Assembly: GCF_036324505.1 (NCBI RefSeq)
Contig: NC_086366.1
Location: 6,449,427-6,513,426, forward strand
Origin: Eleginops maclovinus
Lineage: Eukaryota > Chordata > Actinopteri > Perciformes > Eleginopidae
Length of the DNA stretch: 64,000 nt
Direction: 5' to 3'
The notes under the pieces were generated by a model. The model saw nothing but the letters and a program-made list of their open reading frames with translations. It was not told where the DNA came from and did not search any database. Position numbers and translations under genes: made by a program. Shown here in pieces: positions 14,076-27,800 of this stretch. Numbering within the stretch: position 1 is the stretch's first letter; each line of letters begins with the position of its first letter.

Positions 14076-14619
14076 TTTTAATGCTGATATCCCTGATTTT
14101 AGAAATGTAGCAGTACTCTGATTACATCTTTGGTTATGTAACTGTAAGGGAAAACAGTTACTTTTTCTTCTATCCTAATTATGTAAGCTTGACCAAGTGT
14201 CTTATATATCACCTTAAAAAGCAATATAAGGAACATGATTTCCTCTCTATAGGACAGACTGTATTTCCGATCATAAACTGAGCATTCCTAGCTCTTTAAC
14301 AGCGACTGTTCAGCCCATGTTTATTTGGGTTGCTATGGAAGGAGCAGTCTGTGGTAACTTGAAACCGGAGCTGGAAGACGCCTTTTAAAAGATCCACTCT
14401 CAGAGCTGCTTCCCCCCTGAAGTACAGAAGCCTCTTAATGCCTATATTTAAAGTCATTGGACTGGGTTAGATCAAATTCATTAACGGCATAATGAACAGC
14501 TCTTTGCTCGTTTGCCCAAAGGACACAGTTGGCTGATCTACATGATAAATTAATCCATAGTTGTAGTTGGGTAGGAAAGGAGGATATTAGAATCAATTCA
14601 AAGGCTTTTTGGGGGGGGG

Positions 14620-15005
14620 GTGGTTCCCTTTCCCTTTCCCTTTAGTTATGTAGGTTTTTGTGCATGTAAATGGTCTGTAAATGCATAAATCAATGTGTTT
14701 CCCTACCTGAAATGCTTCAATTGTATTAATTTGTATTCTTCCGCAACATAGTGACATCACCATGTGACAGTTGGGCTTTATTGGCTAGCACTCCATCACA
14801 TTGTACTTGATTGGCTGAGGGGCGGGACATCTCTAATATGTGACAAATTACAACAGAGCCGGCCAGCTAACCAATCAGAGCAGACTGGGCTCTGGTTTAA
14901 GACAGAGGGTGAAAAGAAGTGCTGCAGCACAGACAACATGTACAAAGGTCACAGTAAAGGCAAAAAATACAAATATGAACCTGAAAATTGGCCTCATTGG
15001 GGAAA
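14620..15005 (-). mobile_element. Family A MITE copy, reverse orientation
   Basis: Contains GTAGGTTTTTGTGCATGTAA, AATGGTCTGTAAATG, ATTCTTCCGCAACATAGTGACATC, CTATTGGCTAGC-like text, GAGGGGCGGGACATCTC, ACCAATCAGAGCAGACTGG and AAATATGAACCTGAAAAT, in the order seen in the other reverse copies. The terminal TTAA cannot be seen at the right. Confidence 0.65.
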
Positions 15006-17414
15006 CTTGACTTAATCCATGTGCATAAAACTAGCCGGGCAATGCCATACACCCTTGTTATAATTTTCAGTGTCTTCGCTGAGATTCAATTTGTCATCAT
15101 GACTCACACCAGTAGGATAAATAAATATAAATGAGGTGAGAAGAATGAGCATTTCACATACTTATCAACCTTCAATCTCCTCTTCCCTGTGGAAAAGTCA
15201 TTTTTTCGTCTTTCTTTCACAGGCGATAATCATTTGTTTTGTTTGTGAAATAAGGGCTATTCATCACAGCTGGGCTCGCGGGCCATGTGACAGGTCCTGT
15301 GGAGACGAGGGTTCAGTCAAAGACAAACTCTGAGCCTTTAAGGCCAACACGTCTCCTTCGCTGTTTAATGCAAAATGGCAAAAAAAAACAAGCTGCGCAG
15401 ACTCTGGCTCTTATCTCCCGGAACCTCAGTGAGCTCCAGCAGCGAGCGCATTTTGCTTTTTGTCATTACCTCTCGCTGTGAGGGCGGCATTTTTACTTCA
15501 TTATTTACAGAAACATTGCAGCGTGTGACTATGCAGAGTCTGTCTGCCCTTTTCTGCTTGTATCACCAGGGAGTTACGGCAGCAGCAGGATGATGTGCCT
15601 GGCTGAACATCTGTTAATGTCAAATAATTACTTTTTGGGGTTTGAAAAGTGTCTCTTTCAACATGATGGAAAACCCCTTTTACTGTGGCATTAAGATGCA
15701 ACATCTGTCCGTATGTATATCAGCCAGGCTGTTGTCAGGTTTAGAAAACACTGCTGAGACACCTAAAAGTATTTTTTGTTGAGATAACTTCTCCCATAAA
15801 TATTGGTGAAGATTTGAAGCAGGATGTTGCTCAAGGAGAGGTTCGGTCTGCCTGTTTCTTGATATTTATTAACTTGTTATGACCTACAATCTGCACCATT
15901 TTCTTCAGGCCTTGGCCCAAGCAGCTGTCTCTGCAGCCTGTCTGGTTATTAATGTTGATTAATACACAGATTAGTTCAATTCTGACTGGTCAATTTATAG
16001 AATAAAAACACTGAAAATGAAAAACTACCGTTGCTGTCAGAGCTTGTAAATCTTGCTGTGGTTTGAAATGTGCTGACATTCAGCTCCTTGGATTTTGTCA
16101 GTGATGTCCTGCTGCTGTGTAGTCAGAAAGAACCGCCTCCTCTGTAATAAGTGGCATTTTCCTTTTTGCCTTTATGAAAAACTGCTGGAAATTACATCAA
16201 GTATTCCATTGGTGCATTGAGCCAGATCTCCACTGGCTCTGTGCATGTGCTCGAGGCTAGTCAGTGAAATACTGTGCAGTGTCTGAACAAGCTATTGTAT
16301 AGAGTTGCATATAAGCAGCGTGCAGCAATATGTAAAGGCTTGACCTTAACACAGTGAATTCAGGGTGTGTGGAATCCTCTTGAAGAAATCCCCCTTCATA
16401 TAAAGATTAGTTGATAACCATGTTTTATATGATAGATTTCAGATATTGATTCACATTGACGTCTCAATTCTTTCTCAAAACCTTCTTAAAATATTCATGC
16501 AGCCATGGTAAAAATTAAGATGGCTACCACTGAATATGATCATGTTGTGAAATATTGTGAACTGGCACGTTTGTAGCCATCAAGAGGGAAATAAGTATGT
16601 TATGGTCATTGGTCACTGTGCAAGACTTTACATAAAGCTGCTCCTATCAAAATGTACCTATTCACAAAGGGTGAAAGAGGTCCTTTGAAGTTAGTAAACT
16701 GAGAAAAAACAACAGCAGTTCTTCTCAGCTTGATGGAGGTTTATAGCAACTGTAAGCTAATGTTTTTGTCAACATAGCAAGAGAACTCTAAAAGTCTTTG
16801 TACACTTATTGCTCAACGCAGTACAGGTACAGTTTTTTAGTGAAGAACAATGCAGCTGAAGAGCCATATATTTCCCTCCAACACTGGTGGAGAACAAAAA
16901 TGGAGCAAAAAAAGTGAATATTGCAAATAGAGACTGATGCCGTACGATACTATACGATACGACACGTACATTACTTTATATTTACTTTATTTACTTTATA
17001 TTATACAAGACCGAAATGTGTCTTGCATCACAGCAGCTCCATTTGGAACGTCAACAAGAAATAATATTAAAACAAGAAGAGAATGAAACAGACATTTAAC
17101 ATCTAACGTTATCAAACTATGAGACCCTGATGGAAAACATTTATATTCATTGGTCAGGACAATGGTTGGGGTCAGAGACAATGTTAATTTGTTTTTATGG
17201 TACGATGATTGAGTTTCAATATCAATTGGTGGAGAAGTTTTGATTTGGTGGACAAACACTTGTACCATGAAGGATTTCATTACTGTAACAGGACTACATA
17301 CTGTATGTCAAAGCCCTCTGAACAGCACCAAACAGCAATATGTCTTGTGTGTTTATTCATTTTTTTTTTAACATGTGTTGCCCATGTTTGTGCCTCTGTG
17401 TGATTAGTCAGCAG

Positions 17415-20400
17415 ATGGTGCGGGAGCAGTACGTCAGCACCACCCAGGGCAGCAGCCCGCCCAGGTCGGTGACCAACAATGTCTACAACATCGGGATCTA
17501 CGGCTGGAGGAAGCGCTGCCTCTACCTGTTCGTCCTGCTGCTCATCATCATCCTGGTGGTGAACTTCGCCCTCACCATCTGGGTCCTCAGGGTGATGTGG
17601 TTCAACACGGTAGGAACAACTCGCCACTTTAGTCCTGTCTTTCCCACCTGTCTTCACTCCATGTTCCTCTGTATATCTTCAGTGTTATGTCAGTAATAGG
17701 TGTCCTTTAATAGTGTTGATGTTCATCCATAACAATGACCTATTTACACTCCTTTATATTATTATTTTAATTTTGATATTATGTATTTTACATTTCATTG
17801 GCCAAATGATTCTGCTTAATATATTTTTTAAATTATGAATTGTTTTATTATTTTTTTAGTATTGTAGTTTTTTCAAATTATTTATTAAATTGGAGTTTAT
17901 TATAATCAGCAATAAATGTGGCTGTTTTTTAAAATCTTTTTTTAAACTTTAAATGATTTATTTTTACATTTGATTATTATTAATATTATTATGAATTTAT
18001 CATTTAAAGGGACACAACAAGACCTCCCCCCTCACACCACTAAATCAACAGGTCTACCCATTCAGTAAAACATCGCTGAGTGTGTTTCACAATAGTTAAT
18101 TTCTAACGTGTCATACTTTGGATTCTCATCTTGCAGATTCAGTTGATTTACAGTTAAGACTCCTCTGTTAAACCTGCCTTATTCCATCTTGAAAACTGTG
18201 GGTGTCTTTTTTTGACCTGTAGGATGGGATGGGACTCCTCCAAGTGAACCCAGAGCAGGTCAAGCTGGAGCACGGCGAGTCAGAGTTTCTCTTCCCCGTC
18301 TATGCTCAGGAGATCCACTCCAGAGAAGTAAGCTAATCAGGAACACACTTTGTTGCTCCTCTTCCCACATTCCTCTTCGTTCTGCTGTCCATCATCGCCT
18401 ATCATTCCTCCTCCGTCTACCTTCTGCTTTCCTCCCTCTTTTTCTAAACTCACTGACACTTCTGCTTGCTCGATTAAGTGCCAGACAGCCCGGCCATCAT
18501 TGCATCTCACTGTTTACCAAATTTACATTTGAATAAGTATATTTACTCAAGTAATATACACTTTTGAGGAACTTGTTATTTTCATTCAATGCTACTTCTG
18601 CTATATACTACTAATTTGGAAGACATTGATTTCACCAAGTAAGTTACTCTGCACGTTCATATTTAATACCAGAATAAAATAAAATATAACAAAATTATTA
18701 TTAATTATTATTAATGATTAAAATACCTGGCAGTACAACAAGTCAAAGTTAGGATTATTATTATTTATTCTATTTTTTGTATTATTATTATCTGTGTTGC
18801 AATATGAAGCAGTTGTTTTATACATCTTAACATTTTAATGATTTATTTTTACATTTTATTATTATTATATAATAATAACCTATTACTTTTTAATGTATTT
18901 TATTATTATTTTATCATTATTATTTATTTATAATTGTATTAATATACATTTTATTTGATATATTTGTCCTCCTTGTATTCCTTTTGCAAAATGGTGTTAA
19001 CATGTGACATGAATTTAATATCTTGTTTACGGTTGACCTTTTGTTATGTGCCATATAGTGAAAGCACTTTAAGTAGGACCCTGTGAAGAAAAAGGCCTTA
19101 CAAATAAATCTTTATATAACTCCGAATAACGAGTATTTCTACATAACTTTAACTTAATCTTAGTGCTTCTTCCACCGATGCCTGTCAGCATCTCAATCTA
19201 ATTTCTTGCAGACCCTCTTGAGTGAATTGCGTATTTCTGACTTTCTGTGAGATGTGTCAGAGGAACAAACTGGATTTGGCCGCGTTGTGGAACAGAAAGC
19301 TCTCCATTAACCTCAGATATTTGCGGTGGAAAGCAGTTTATGGCTCGCCTGCACGCAGCAGATGGGAACACTTTGCTGCAGTTGTTTACAAGTTATGGCT
19401 TTTCTTGCTCATAGCAGCGTTTTCTTTTAACATTCTTTTTCTTTGAGCGCCTCATTAAAAAGGTAATGTTTTCCTCATCTATGGCTGGACACTTTCTCTA
19501 ATGTATTCTATGGATGGGTAATGAGATTTGGTGAGCCACTGTCTCCCCCTTCCAAATGAAAGTTTGTTTTTCAAATCATTTTGTAAACTTTTCCTCTGTA
19601 GAGCTGCAGAGAAACAGTGGTCGTTTAATGCGGAGGCTGACTCATTTAAACATCAATTACTTTGTCTCACTCAATCATTTCTAACCATATATATTATCAC
19701 TTTCTAAAAAGGCATAGTTTATAAAGAGGTGGAAGAAGTATTCAGATCCTTTACTTAAGTCAAAAGTAACTCTTGAGTGTTAAATGAATGCAGTAAAAGG
19801 CACAATATTTGCCCCCAAAATGTAGTGGAGTAAAAGTATAAAGTAGCATTGTACTTCAGTAAATTTACTTAGTTACTTTCCAACACTGGCACTATAGGCA
19901 CAGTGGCATTTTGAGCTACATGCTAACATGTTCACATTCACAAGAACTATGCTAACGGATGTTTAGCAGATATAGATCCCCTTGCTCACCACACAAGAAG
20001 AGCTTGCTAGCATGCTAACATTTGCTAAATGGCACTGAAACAAATACTGCTGTGTCTGAATGTGATTAGTTTAACCTGACATAATTCCCATCAAGTGAAT
20101 CCTAAAAATATTCGTTCACACTATTCAGCTAATTTTCAAATATCCTTTTTACAAATCAGTTGCATGGACACATCGTGGTAAAATGGCTTTTTCTTATCTT
20201 TCCGTTTCTTTTTCTTTTCTTTAGGACACTTCACTTCTAGTGCACTCATCGGAAAATGTTAACCTTAATGCCCGAAATGAAGATGGTAATGTCACGGGCA
20301 GGATATCAGTGGGTAAGCGAGGACAAATGTACACACAGAGAGGCACAAAGAGCATGCATCACAAAGTATCTCATTGATGTATGAGGGCAATAGTAAAGCC

Positions 20401-21936
20401 ATTCATGCACTTGTCCTGCAGCGATTCCTTATCCAACATTAACAGTGACAAGACGCCGTCTTTCCATTTATAATCTCTTTGATTTCCATTTAAAATCCAT
20501 TAAACGCAACATTCCTCTCTCTGCCACTGCTTCTGGGTCGTTCTGCATTACACAGAGGGACCAGAGGCCTGCGGAGGATCATATTTGCACGTCTTTTTAC
20601 GGTTGCGTTGGGGTGTTTTGTCATAATTAAAAGGCCAACAAATGACCCGACTAATTGCCTTGTTCCACAGCGCCGTTATGTGTCCTTGATCATTAAGCCG
20701 TAAAAAGCATCCCCTCAGCCCTCTGTGGAGGAAAATGAAATGCTTGTTAGAGAAGAGTACATGCAGGTTCACAGTTGTAGGTGCTTCAGTGAGTTAATAT
20801 CGCTCTGGTTAATCCACCTGCTTTAGATTTACCTCACACAGGGCTGTCGTGAATGGTAAAATCTAATAACCCCAGATATTTGTCACTTTATTTTTATATA
20901 ACTGATCATTTCTTACACATTCTCAAGCTACACATTACTTCAAGGTACTTCCACACAAACCTGCTTCATTATATTCATGGCAGATTTTAAAAGCCAAAAA
21001 TATAGAGATTTGATATTGATTTATTCCCATGTACTTCTGCCAAACCCCCTTCAGGTATTTCTTGATGTTTTTGTTGTTGCAGGTCCAAGAGAGGCTCAGG
21101 GACAAGCTCGAAACGTGCTCATTAACTCCCAAACTGAGAGCATGCTGTTCACTGCAGATGGCGACCAGGCTGTGATTGGACCAGACAAACTGCGGGTCAC
21201 AGGTACACTGACAGCTGCAACCTGCTGTTTCCTGGGGAATAATACACACATCCTGGCAAAACATGTTCTGAAGTGTGTCCTAAAAAGAAAGCCATTTTAC
21301 CGCGATGTGTCGATCTCACTGATAGTACATGTGAGACTTTTTAAAAGGTTTTTTCACAAAACTTGATGGAAATTATGTCAGGTTTGTTGATGGCTGCCCA
21401 ACTAATGACATTCAGACACAGCAGTGTTTATTTTAGTGCCATTTAGCAGATGTAAGCATGCTAGCAAGCTCTTCAAGGATGGTGAGCATGGAAATCATTC
21501 CGCTTAGCATATTCCTCATGTAGCATACGCACGTTAGCTTTTAGTTGTACCTAGATACGTCTTATAAAGCTGCTAACTTCTTTTGGTACATTTAAAGGTT
21601 TGAATTATGGCTTTGATCATGGTCAATAAATGAAACCCAAACTTATTCATTGCAGGGTTGAGTTCCTATCATTGGCTTATAACCTGAAGTGCAACTTCAT
21701 ATAAATCAATTGTCCATAGCTAAGGTATCTCTACCTGAGCATGCTTTACTGCAAAGTAGGTGAAATCCATCACATTCAAATTCTAATCAAGCATTTTCAT
21801 CTTTAGTTAGTTTTGAGCCAACAAAAGGAATATCACACCTCGGTTCTACATTATATGTCATATTAAACAACAAAGGGTACAAGTATCACAGGCTATTATC
21901 AGGCTGAGCCATCCTTAATTATATTTTTCCCTGCAG

Positions 21937-22033
<97 letters not shown>

Positions 22034-24871
22034 GATTGTGTTGTTGTGGGTCACTGACCACACACTGTGATGGCTGATTTATGTTGAAGGGAGTGTCAGC
22101 TGATAGCTTCCTGCACAAGGTCATTTTGAATTACGGTCAGCACACTCTTACTTAAAAAAAACCAAGCTTCACAAATTGAAGCAATAAACAACAAAAACAA
22201 GACAAAGAGTTGACAGCGTCACTAGCAGCTCAGTGAGACGGCACAGCATGTGCTTTGAGCTGAATGCTGATGTAAGCATGCTCCCAATGACAATGCAAAT
22301 CAAGTCTGCTGTTTGCTATTTTTGTTTAGCATGCTGCCATTCATCTAACTCAAAATGTAAGAAAGGATGGCTGTTCGATTGTTCATATTTGGACTCAAAG
22401 GAAAAAAAATGGAGCTCGCTGGTGATGCCTGATGTAATACCACATGACCAACAAAAAGTCAGTACTCAAATAAATCTGAGTATTTTGTACATAAATTAAT
22501 ATTTGAAGGAATATTTTTTGAAGAATGTTTTTATTTAATAAAAGAAAAAATTTGAAAATTTAGAATTAAATAAAAAATTATTTAAAATAATTATTTTAAA
22601 AATGTATGTACACATATGTTAAAGAAAGAATGTGCAATACAATTTAAAATCACATGGAATAGATATTTATACAAACATACATTTTTTGTCCCTTGTTTTT
22701 TTTTTCATGAGAATTTAAATTGAACATTTTAATAAAGTGCTTAAAGTTAAAATGTCCAATAGAAAATAAAATATAGTATAAAATGGGATAAATTAAAGTA
22801 ATAATGTGCCATAAAAAGATAAATTACGTAGAATAAATACATTTATACAAACCTAAGTTCAGTAATAGTTTCTGTAGCGCCTTGATTTAACCTCCTCTCA
22901 ACTGTGTCTCTTTCTCCATCAGGTCCTGAAGGAGCTCTTTTCCAGCACTCGGTGGAGACTCCCATGCTGAGATCTGAACTTTTAAAAGACTTGAAGTGAG
23001 TGTTTCCATATTCTTGTATTGTTCATGATAATTGATAATGCATAAAGACTGCAAGTCATGACTCGAGTCCCTGCAGAAAACATATCGTGCATGATAACCA
23101 CTGAAGCAACACAACATCTTAAGGATGTACACAATCCTGGGATATCATCTAATAAACAATGTGGGATGAAACTTTTAACAGTTACATAAGCAGTGTTTGA
23201 TAAAAAAAACAACTGATAAATATCGACTATAGTTAAAGGTAGCTAATGTTGTGTGTGATGACGTTTAGTCGTCTCATTTAAACACTTGTTAGTAACCGCC
23301 ATTTTTAAATTTACCAGTGATATCTGGTCCTTGTTTCAGACAACAACCGAAAACAGATTCAGATAACCATTGACCTCCAGATAAGGGGACAGGTTTTTTT
23401 TTCTCCAGGTTTTAGGACTCATTACTGCACCACTCTCAACCGTTTTGGCTTCATGCACCACTGAGCATCTCTCATAGAGGGCCTTCCCTCCAACGCTGTA
23501 TCCAGTTCTCTTCATAAATCCCCGCTCTATTTCCTCTTTAGGTTGGAGTCCCCCACCCGCTCTCTCAGTTTGGACGCCCCAAAAGGAGTTCATCTCAAAG
23601 CGCTGGCCGGAAACATCGAAGTGGCTTCCAACATGGACATCCTTCTGCAGTCTAGCCTAGGACTGGTAAGGAAAACACCGTAAACTTTCTGACGTCTTCA
23701 GCACACCAACGGTTTTTCTTTTGATTACCGAGGGAATAATGCTTTTTCAGCGACAGGCTGCTTCACGCTTCTTTAATCTCTCTCAGGCTCACCTGCTTTT
23801 CATCCAGGCCTCACTCAGTTTGATAGCAGCCCAGCTTTTTCCATTTCGTGGACAGATTTTGTCCAAATAACTGACTAGCCCAGAGAGAGCTCATTAGACA
23901 ACTTCTACTTTAGTGCCGTATTTATTCTACTTTCGTTCACTGTCAATTAAGTGACATGAATTTGTTGAACGTTTTTAGAAAGGTAAATAAATACCATTTC
24001 TGCACTACACTGTGTCTTTTAGACTCAAAGAGGCCTTATTGTGCTTTTTGTTTGTTCTATTGGTTTTTGTGCATGCAAATGGTCTGTTCCCTCTGTCTGA
24101 AACACCTCCATTGGACTCCTTTGTTTACTTCCGTAATGTAGTGACATCACTAGAAGTCTTGTGCTTCTATTGGCTAGCTCTCCAACACATTGTATGTGAT
24201 AGGCTAAGGGGCGGGGCATCTCTAAGTGGTTGACCAATCAGAGGGTGTGAAGAGGTGCCGCAGCACAGGCAGTATGAGAAAAATAGAGACCTTTATTAAC
24301 ATTAAATGATGTTACAGTAAACATTATTACATATTACATTACAGTAGAGGCAAAACATACTAATATGAACCTGAACATGAGCATAATAGGGCCTCTAAGT
24401 AAAGGATTGGAGAACTTCTTCCACAACTGATTCCTAATCCAGTTATTTCATATATATGATTCTCAAAAGACTACTTTTACTTTTGATAATTTAAGTATAA
24501 TTTGATGCCAATACATTTGGACTTTACATGTTACAGAGTGTTTCTACAACTACATATTGCTACAAACTAAAAATCGGAGTACTTCTTCCACCTCTGGCTG
24601 TGGGCCATTATGTGTTTTTGCACTCGCCTTAAGTGGAAAGTGTTGTTTCCTTGTTGATTCAAATCACTCTCTCCTTGTTTCGTCCTTGCTCGTGCAGCTG
24701 GTGCTGGATGCGGAGACGGTGTGCATGCCGAGCCTGCCCCTAAGCCAGAGCGAAGGAGGCGTCTCTGGAAACGCTCAGGGTCTGTACGAGGTCTGCGTTT
24801 GTCCCAGTGGAAAGCTCTTCCTGTCCAAGGCCGGGGTCACCTCCACTTGCAGCGAGAATCAGGAGTGCTAA
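17415..24871 (+). CDS. sgcg: sgcg, gamma-sarcoglycan
   Basis: Type II membrane glycoprotein of the sarcoglycan complex, which stabilises the dystrophin-glycoprotein complex in muscle sarcolemma. Coding exons: 17415-17609, 18223-18327, 20225-20312, 21083-21202, 22923-22995, 23542-23665 and 24698-24871. Phases join to 879 bases, 292 residues (human gamma is 291). The cytosolic N-terminus begins [20 protein letters not shown] leads into a single transmembrane helix at about 35-58; the ectodomain carries [27 protein letters not shown] and [17 protein letters not shown]; and the C-terminal cysteines are at 268, 270, 286 and 292. MVREQY, the HSVETP context and [17 protein letters not shown] fit gamma better than delta or zeta. 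The usual NVT sequon near residue 111 reads NVN here, while a new NVT occurs at 122. Next gene downstream is sacs, convergent, as in mammals. Confidence 0.95.
19728..19890 (+). repeat. Family B repeat in sgcg intron
   Basis: AGAGGTGGAAGAAGTATTCAG, TCCTTTACTTAAGTCAAAAG and GTACTTCAGTAAATTTACTTAG followed by ACTTTCCAACACTGG: a clean copy with both ends. Confidence 0.7.
19895..20070 (+). repeat. Family E repeat (TGCTAACATGCTAAC type)
   Basis: Contains ACATGCTAACATGTTCACA, GCTTGCTAGCATGCTAACAT, TTGCTAAATGGCACTGAAAC and TACTGCTGTGTCTGAATG. The same text appears inverted at 21395-21545 and again at 59695-59930. A dispersed repeat of unknown class. Confidence 0.6.
21395..21545 (-). repeat. Family E repeat, inverted copy
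   Basis: CATTCAGACACAGCAGTGTT, GTGCCATTTAGCAGATG, AAGCATGCTAGCAAGCTC are the inverse complement of the copy at 19895-20070. The two copies sit about 1.4 kb apart in neighbouring sgcg introns. Confidence 0.6.
21938..22028 (+). repeat. (TG)n microsatellite, 91 bases
   Basis: Uninterrupted TG dinucleotides within the sgcg intron between 21203 and 22922. Translations across it are artefacts. Likely polymorphic. Confidence 0.95.
24027..24400 (-). mobile_element. Family A MITE copy in last sgcg intron
   Basis: Starts AAGAGGCCTTATTGTGCTTT and ends GCATAATAGGGCCTCTAAG, the two imperfect inverted ends of the family. The interior has TTTACTTCCGTAATGTAGTG, TGACATCACTAGAAG, AGGGGCGGGGCATCTCTAAG, TTGACCAATCAGAGGGTG and AACCTGAACATGAGCATAAT. 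A family B copy follows directly (24410-24590). Confidence 0.7.
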
Positions 24872-27800
24872 AAAGACTCTGACAAGGTAATCGATTCTCC
24901 GTCTCTCGGTAGATGCCTCTTCTGGGAGGCAACAAGCACAACTGTTTATATCTAGCCTGGGTTTTTTATTTTCGTTATCTTTGTACCACTGTGGGGCTCT
25001 TCTGATCTCTCACTGGTGCATCAAGGCCTGTAAAAATACAAATGCCTGCTGGCGTACATGTTGGAGATGTCATGAAACGCATCCTTTTCGTTGCTTTTAT
25101 GACCTCCTAACCATTCAGCTGAAACAAATTTGCACTCGGCTCCAAATGTATCTGCATCAGAGCTTTGTGGAGGATTTTTATCACGCACAGTATCATGGCT
25201 GGGCAATGAGGAGCTGGAAACAGCTTACATCCTATGCAATATTATCTTGTGGTGCAATAAATACACAGACGCAAATCAAAGGCTTGGATTAAACAAAAAA
25301 TGTATACTTATTTTGGTTTATGCGCCCTTTTGGCTCCAAGCCCTTGGTTGGTAGTGTGTTTGTCTTGGTGTTTAGCATGTTTTTATTTAATTGGGGTAAA
25401 ATTAGAGTAAATATTTTGTCCTTTCAGAGATGGATTTCATTTTCTTTTTGTATTTGTTTCAAATCTGGACACTAGACTTCTTCATATGCTTTGGATTAAA
25501 ACCACGTGCTTATGATACAATAAAGTGTTACTAGGTATGTATTACGTAATAGTTGTTTTGTTCTTTAGTTAAAGTATGTGTGTTTGGCCTTTGTTTAAGC
25601 TCACATAAGTACGCATGCAAATGTAGAAACATCTTGCAGCGTTTACTCAAAGTAAAAAATGCAAAACGCAGCCAGAAGCTCTAGACAAACCAGGGGACAT
25701 TATGAAGTTGAAAGAGGACCAGCTTTATAATCCCTGAATGCCAACAAGCGCTCTGGTCCTAACTGTGTGCATCATTTTTAGTGTGTTTTGGGCCTAGTGG
25801 TAGCACGTTTGCACCTGTCGGCCTCCGTACAAAGCATGCAGTGATGCTTATGCAATAAACCGGTATAGCCAATTTAATAGTAATGAAAAATCTGTAGTTT
25901 ATAGGATTCTGAATGGAAAAATAACAGGATTATTTTTTACATAATATGCATGTCAGGTGACATTTGCATCTGTAAGATTAGGATTAAAAAGGGCAATATT
26001 TTTAAATGATGGAAACATTCATCTATGTATCTGCATCACTGTTTTGAACACATTACTCATGGTGTTGTGTTATCATTGTCAGTATTATTAAGTAGGTCAT
26101 TTGCAGTTTTCCCACGTGTTCTGACATATTTTATAAGTGTGTAATGTGTATTTATTATTTTTGTATGTTTAATAAACTTTGTGCTATTCTTCTACTTTGT
26201 GTCTCTCATACTCATTTACTTTCTTTTTTAAAGACTGGCAACTTGTTTTTTGATAAAATCTTATAAACATAAAGGCACTAGAGGACCGGATGTTATAATT
26301 TGCACTCTTGTGGTCTGCTGAAGATATAATGTGGAGAGGAATTGACTTTTGATTACATGAGAAGCATGGTTCTTGGCTCTCTGGTGCACTCTTGTGGAAA
26401 AGCAGTGCTGTACCACCAGGATGCATAACAAAAAAAGAAGGTACAAACACCATGGACCAGCAAGCAAGAGAGCCACCTTTCCGTCAGTGGGTCTCGTGTA
26501 TATTTGGCACAAATGTGCAGTCTCAAATCCAGTGTTTGCTTATGCAGAAACATGTCGACATTACGGAGGCTGTAAATGGCCCAAAACACTTGAGAATCGT
26601 GCTGCTGTTTCAGAAACGAGCTGCAACATTCCCATGTCAATACTAGTAAATCAGTAACTGAATTCATATTTATCATGTAAACCAAAGGGGTGTTTTGCTA
26701 ACAAGCTTGAGACACAGTATACAATTAAATAGTTGAAGGATGTTATACAAAATATGAATTTAAAAAGTGCAACATGAACATGTAGTGTTTTCAAATGTTT
26801 TAGGTGCAAAAACAGACACATCTGATTTAAGGGGGATTTATTAGGCCTTATGGCACAGTGTACATCAACATGTATGGTACCAAATGTTCTCCACTGTTCA
26901 CTCAACGAGATATCGGCTGAGTTACCTCAAGCTTGAGGTTTAATAAAATAACAAATACACATTTTAAACGGTTTGAAAATGACATTTACAATTCATGGTC
27001 AGTGTGTGTATAGTCCTACTAAAGGTAAAATAAAGCCAATGCTGCAGTAAAAACACATTAGCACCACAGTTTGGTGCAGCTGTATGTTCCTTGGAAAAGC
27101 TAAAAGTTACCTTGTTGTGGGTTGTGCCAAAAGAATGACGTGTACGGCTCTGTATTTTATCATCTTTCCTACATGGTATTCTCAACCTTATTTTGGACAA
27201 CTTGTTTAGGCTGAGGTTCAATCTTTACCGCGCTATCCAAAGCTGAAGATATCAAAGCAGAGCACGGTGGTTGACAGGTGCAAACTCGCTAGAACGGCCT
27301 AAAACACTTTAATTAGGAGAAACACGCTGCACTTTCTTTTCACTGTTGGCAGAATTACTGTTTCATAATTCTAAGGGTTTTTTCAGGTTTTTTTTAAATG
27401 GCTAGGTTAGCTACAAGAGCTAGATAGCTTACAGCAGATCTGTAATAACATTAAGGAAAAGTGTGATCGCATTGTTAAAATAAGCCAATAAAAATCACAT
27501 TTTATGTAGGTTTCCAACAACAGTGACAGTTAGCGAACTTTGTAACCCCCGAACGTCATCAAGGGCTCTGGTCCGAGCCGTGTGCGTCACTTTTTAGTGT
27601 CTGTTATGTTTTGAGCTTCTTGCAGTGTTTTGTACATGCAGCGCTTTTAGTAAACGCATCGCATATATTGTCAAGTTGGTGAAGATGTGTGAAGTGCGTT
27701 TCTCCTAATGGAAGTTTGTTGGGCTGCTATCACGCTTTTACACCTGTATGCAATCGTACTATAGGGCCCCAGAGTACACATGGTTCATAAGAACAGGTCA

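Larger units (their letters stand above)
13227..17414 (+). other. sgcg intron 1 (inferred)
   Basis: About 4.2 kb with no supported exon. It contains a 28-base (GT)n run at 13512-13539, family A copies at 13869-14075 (plus orientation, starting at TTAA) and 14620-15005 (minus orientation), and a short ACGATAC-type run at 16938-16970. The rest is unremarkable AT-leaning sequence. Confidence 0.5.

Noticed and set aside
21938..22028. CRISPR-like or satellite array
   Set aside because: Simple dinucleotide repeat without spacers; the genome is vertebrate.
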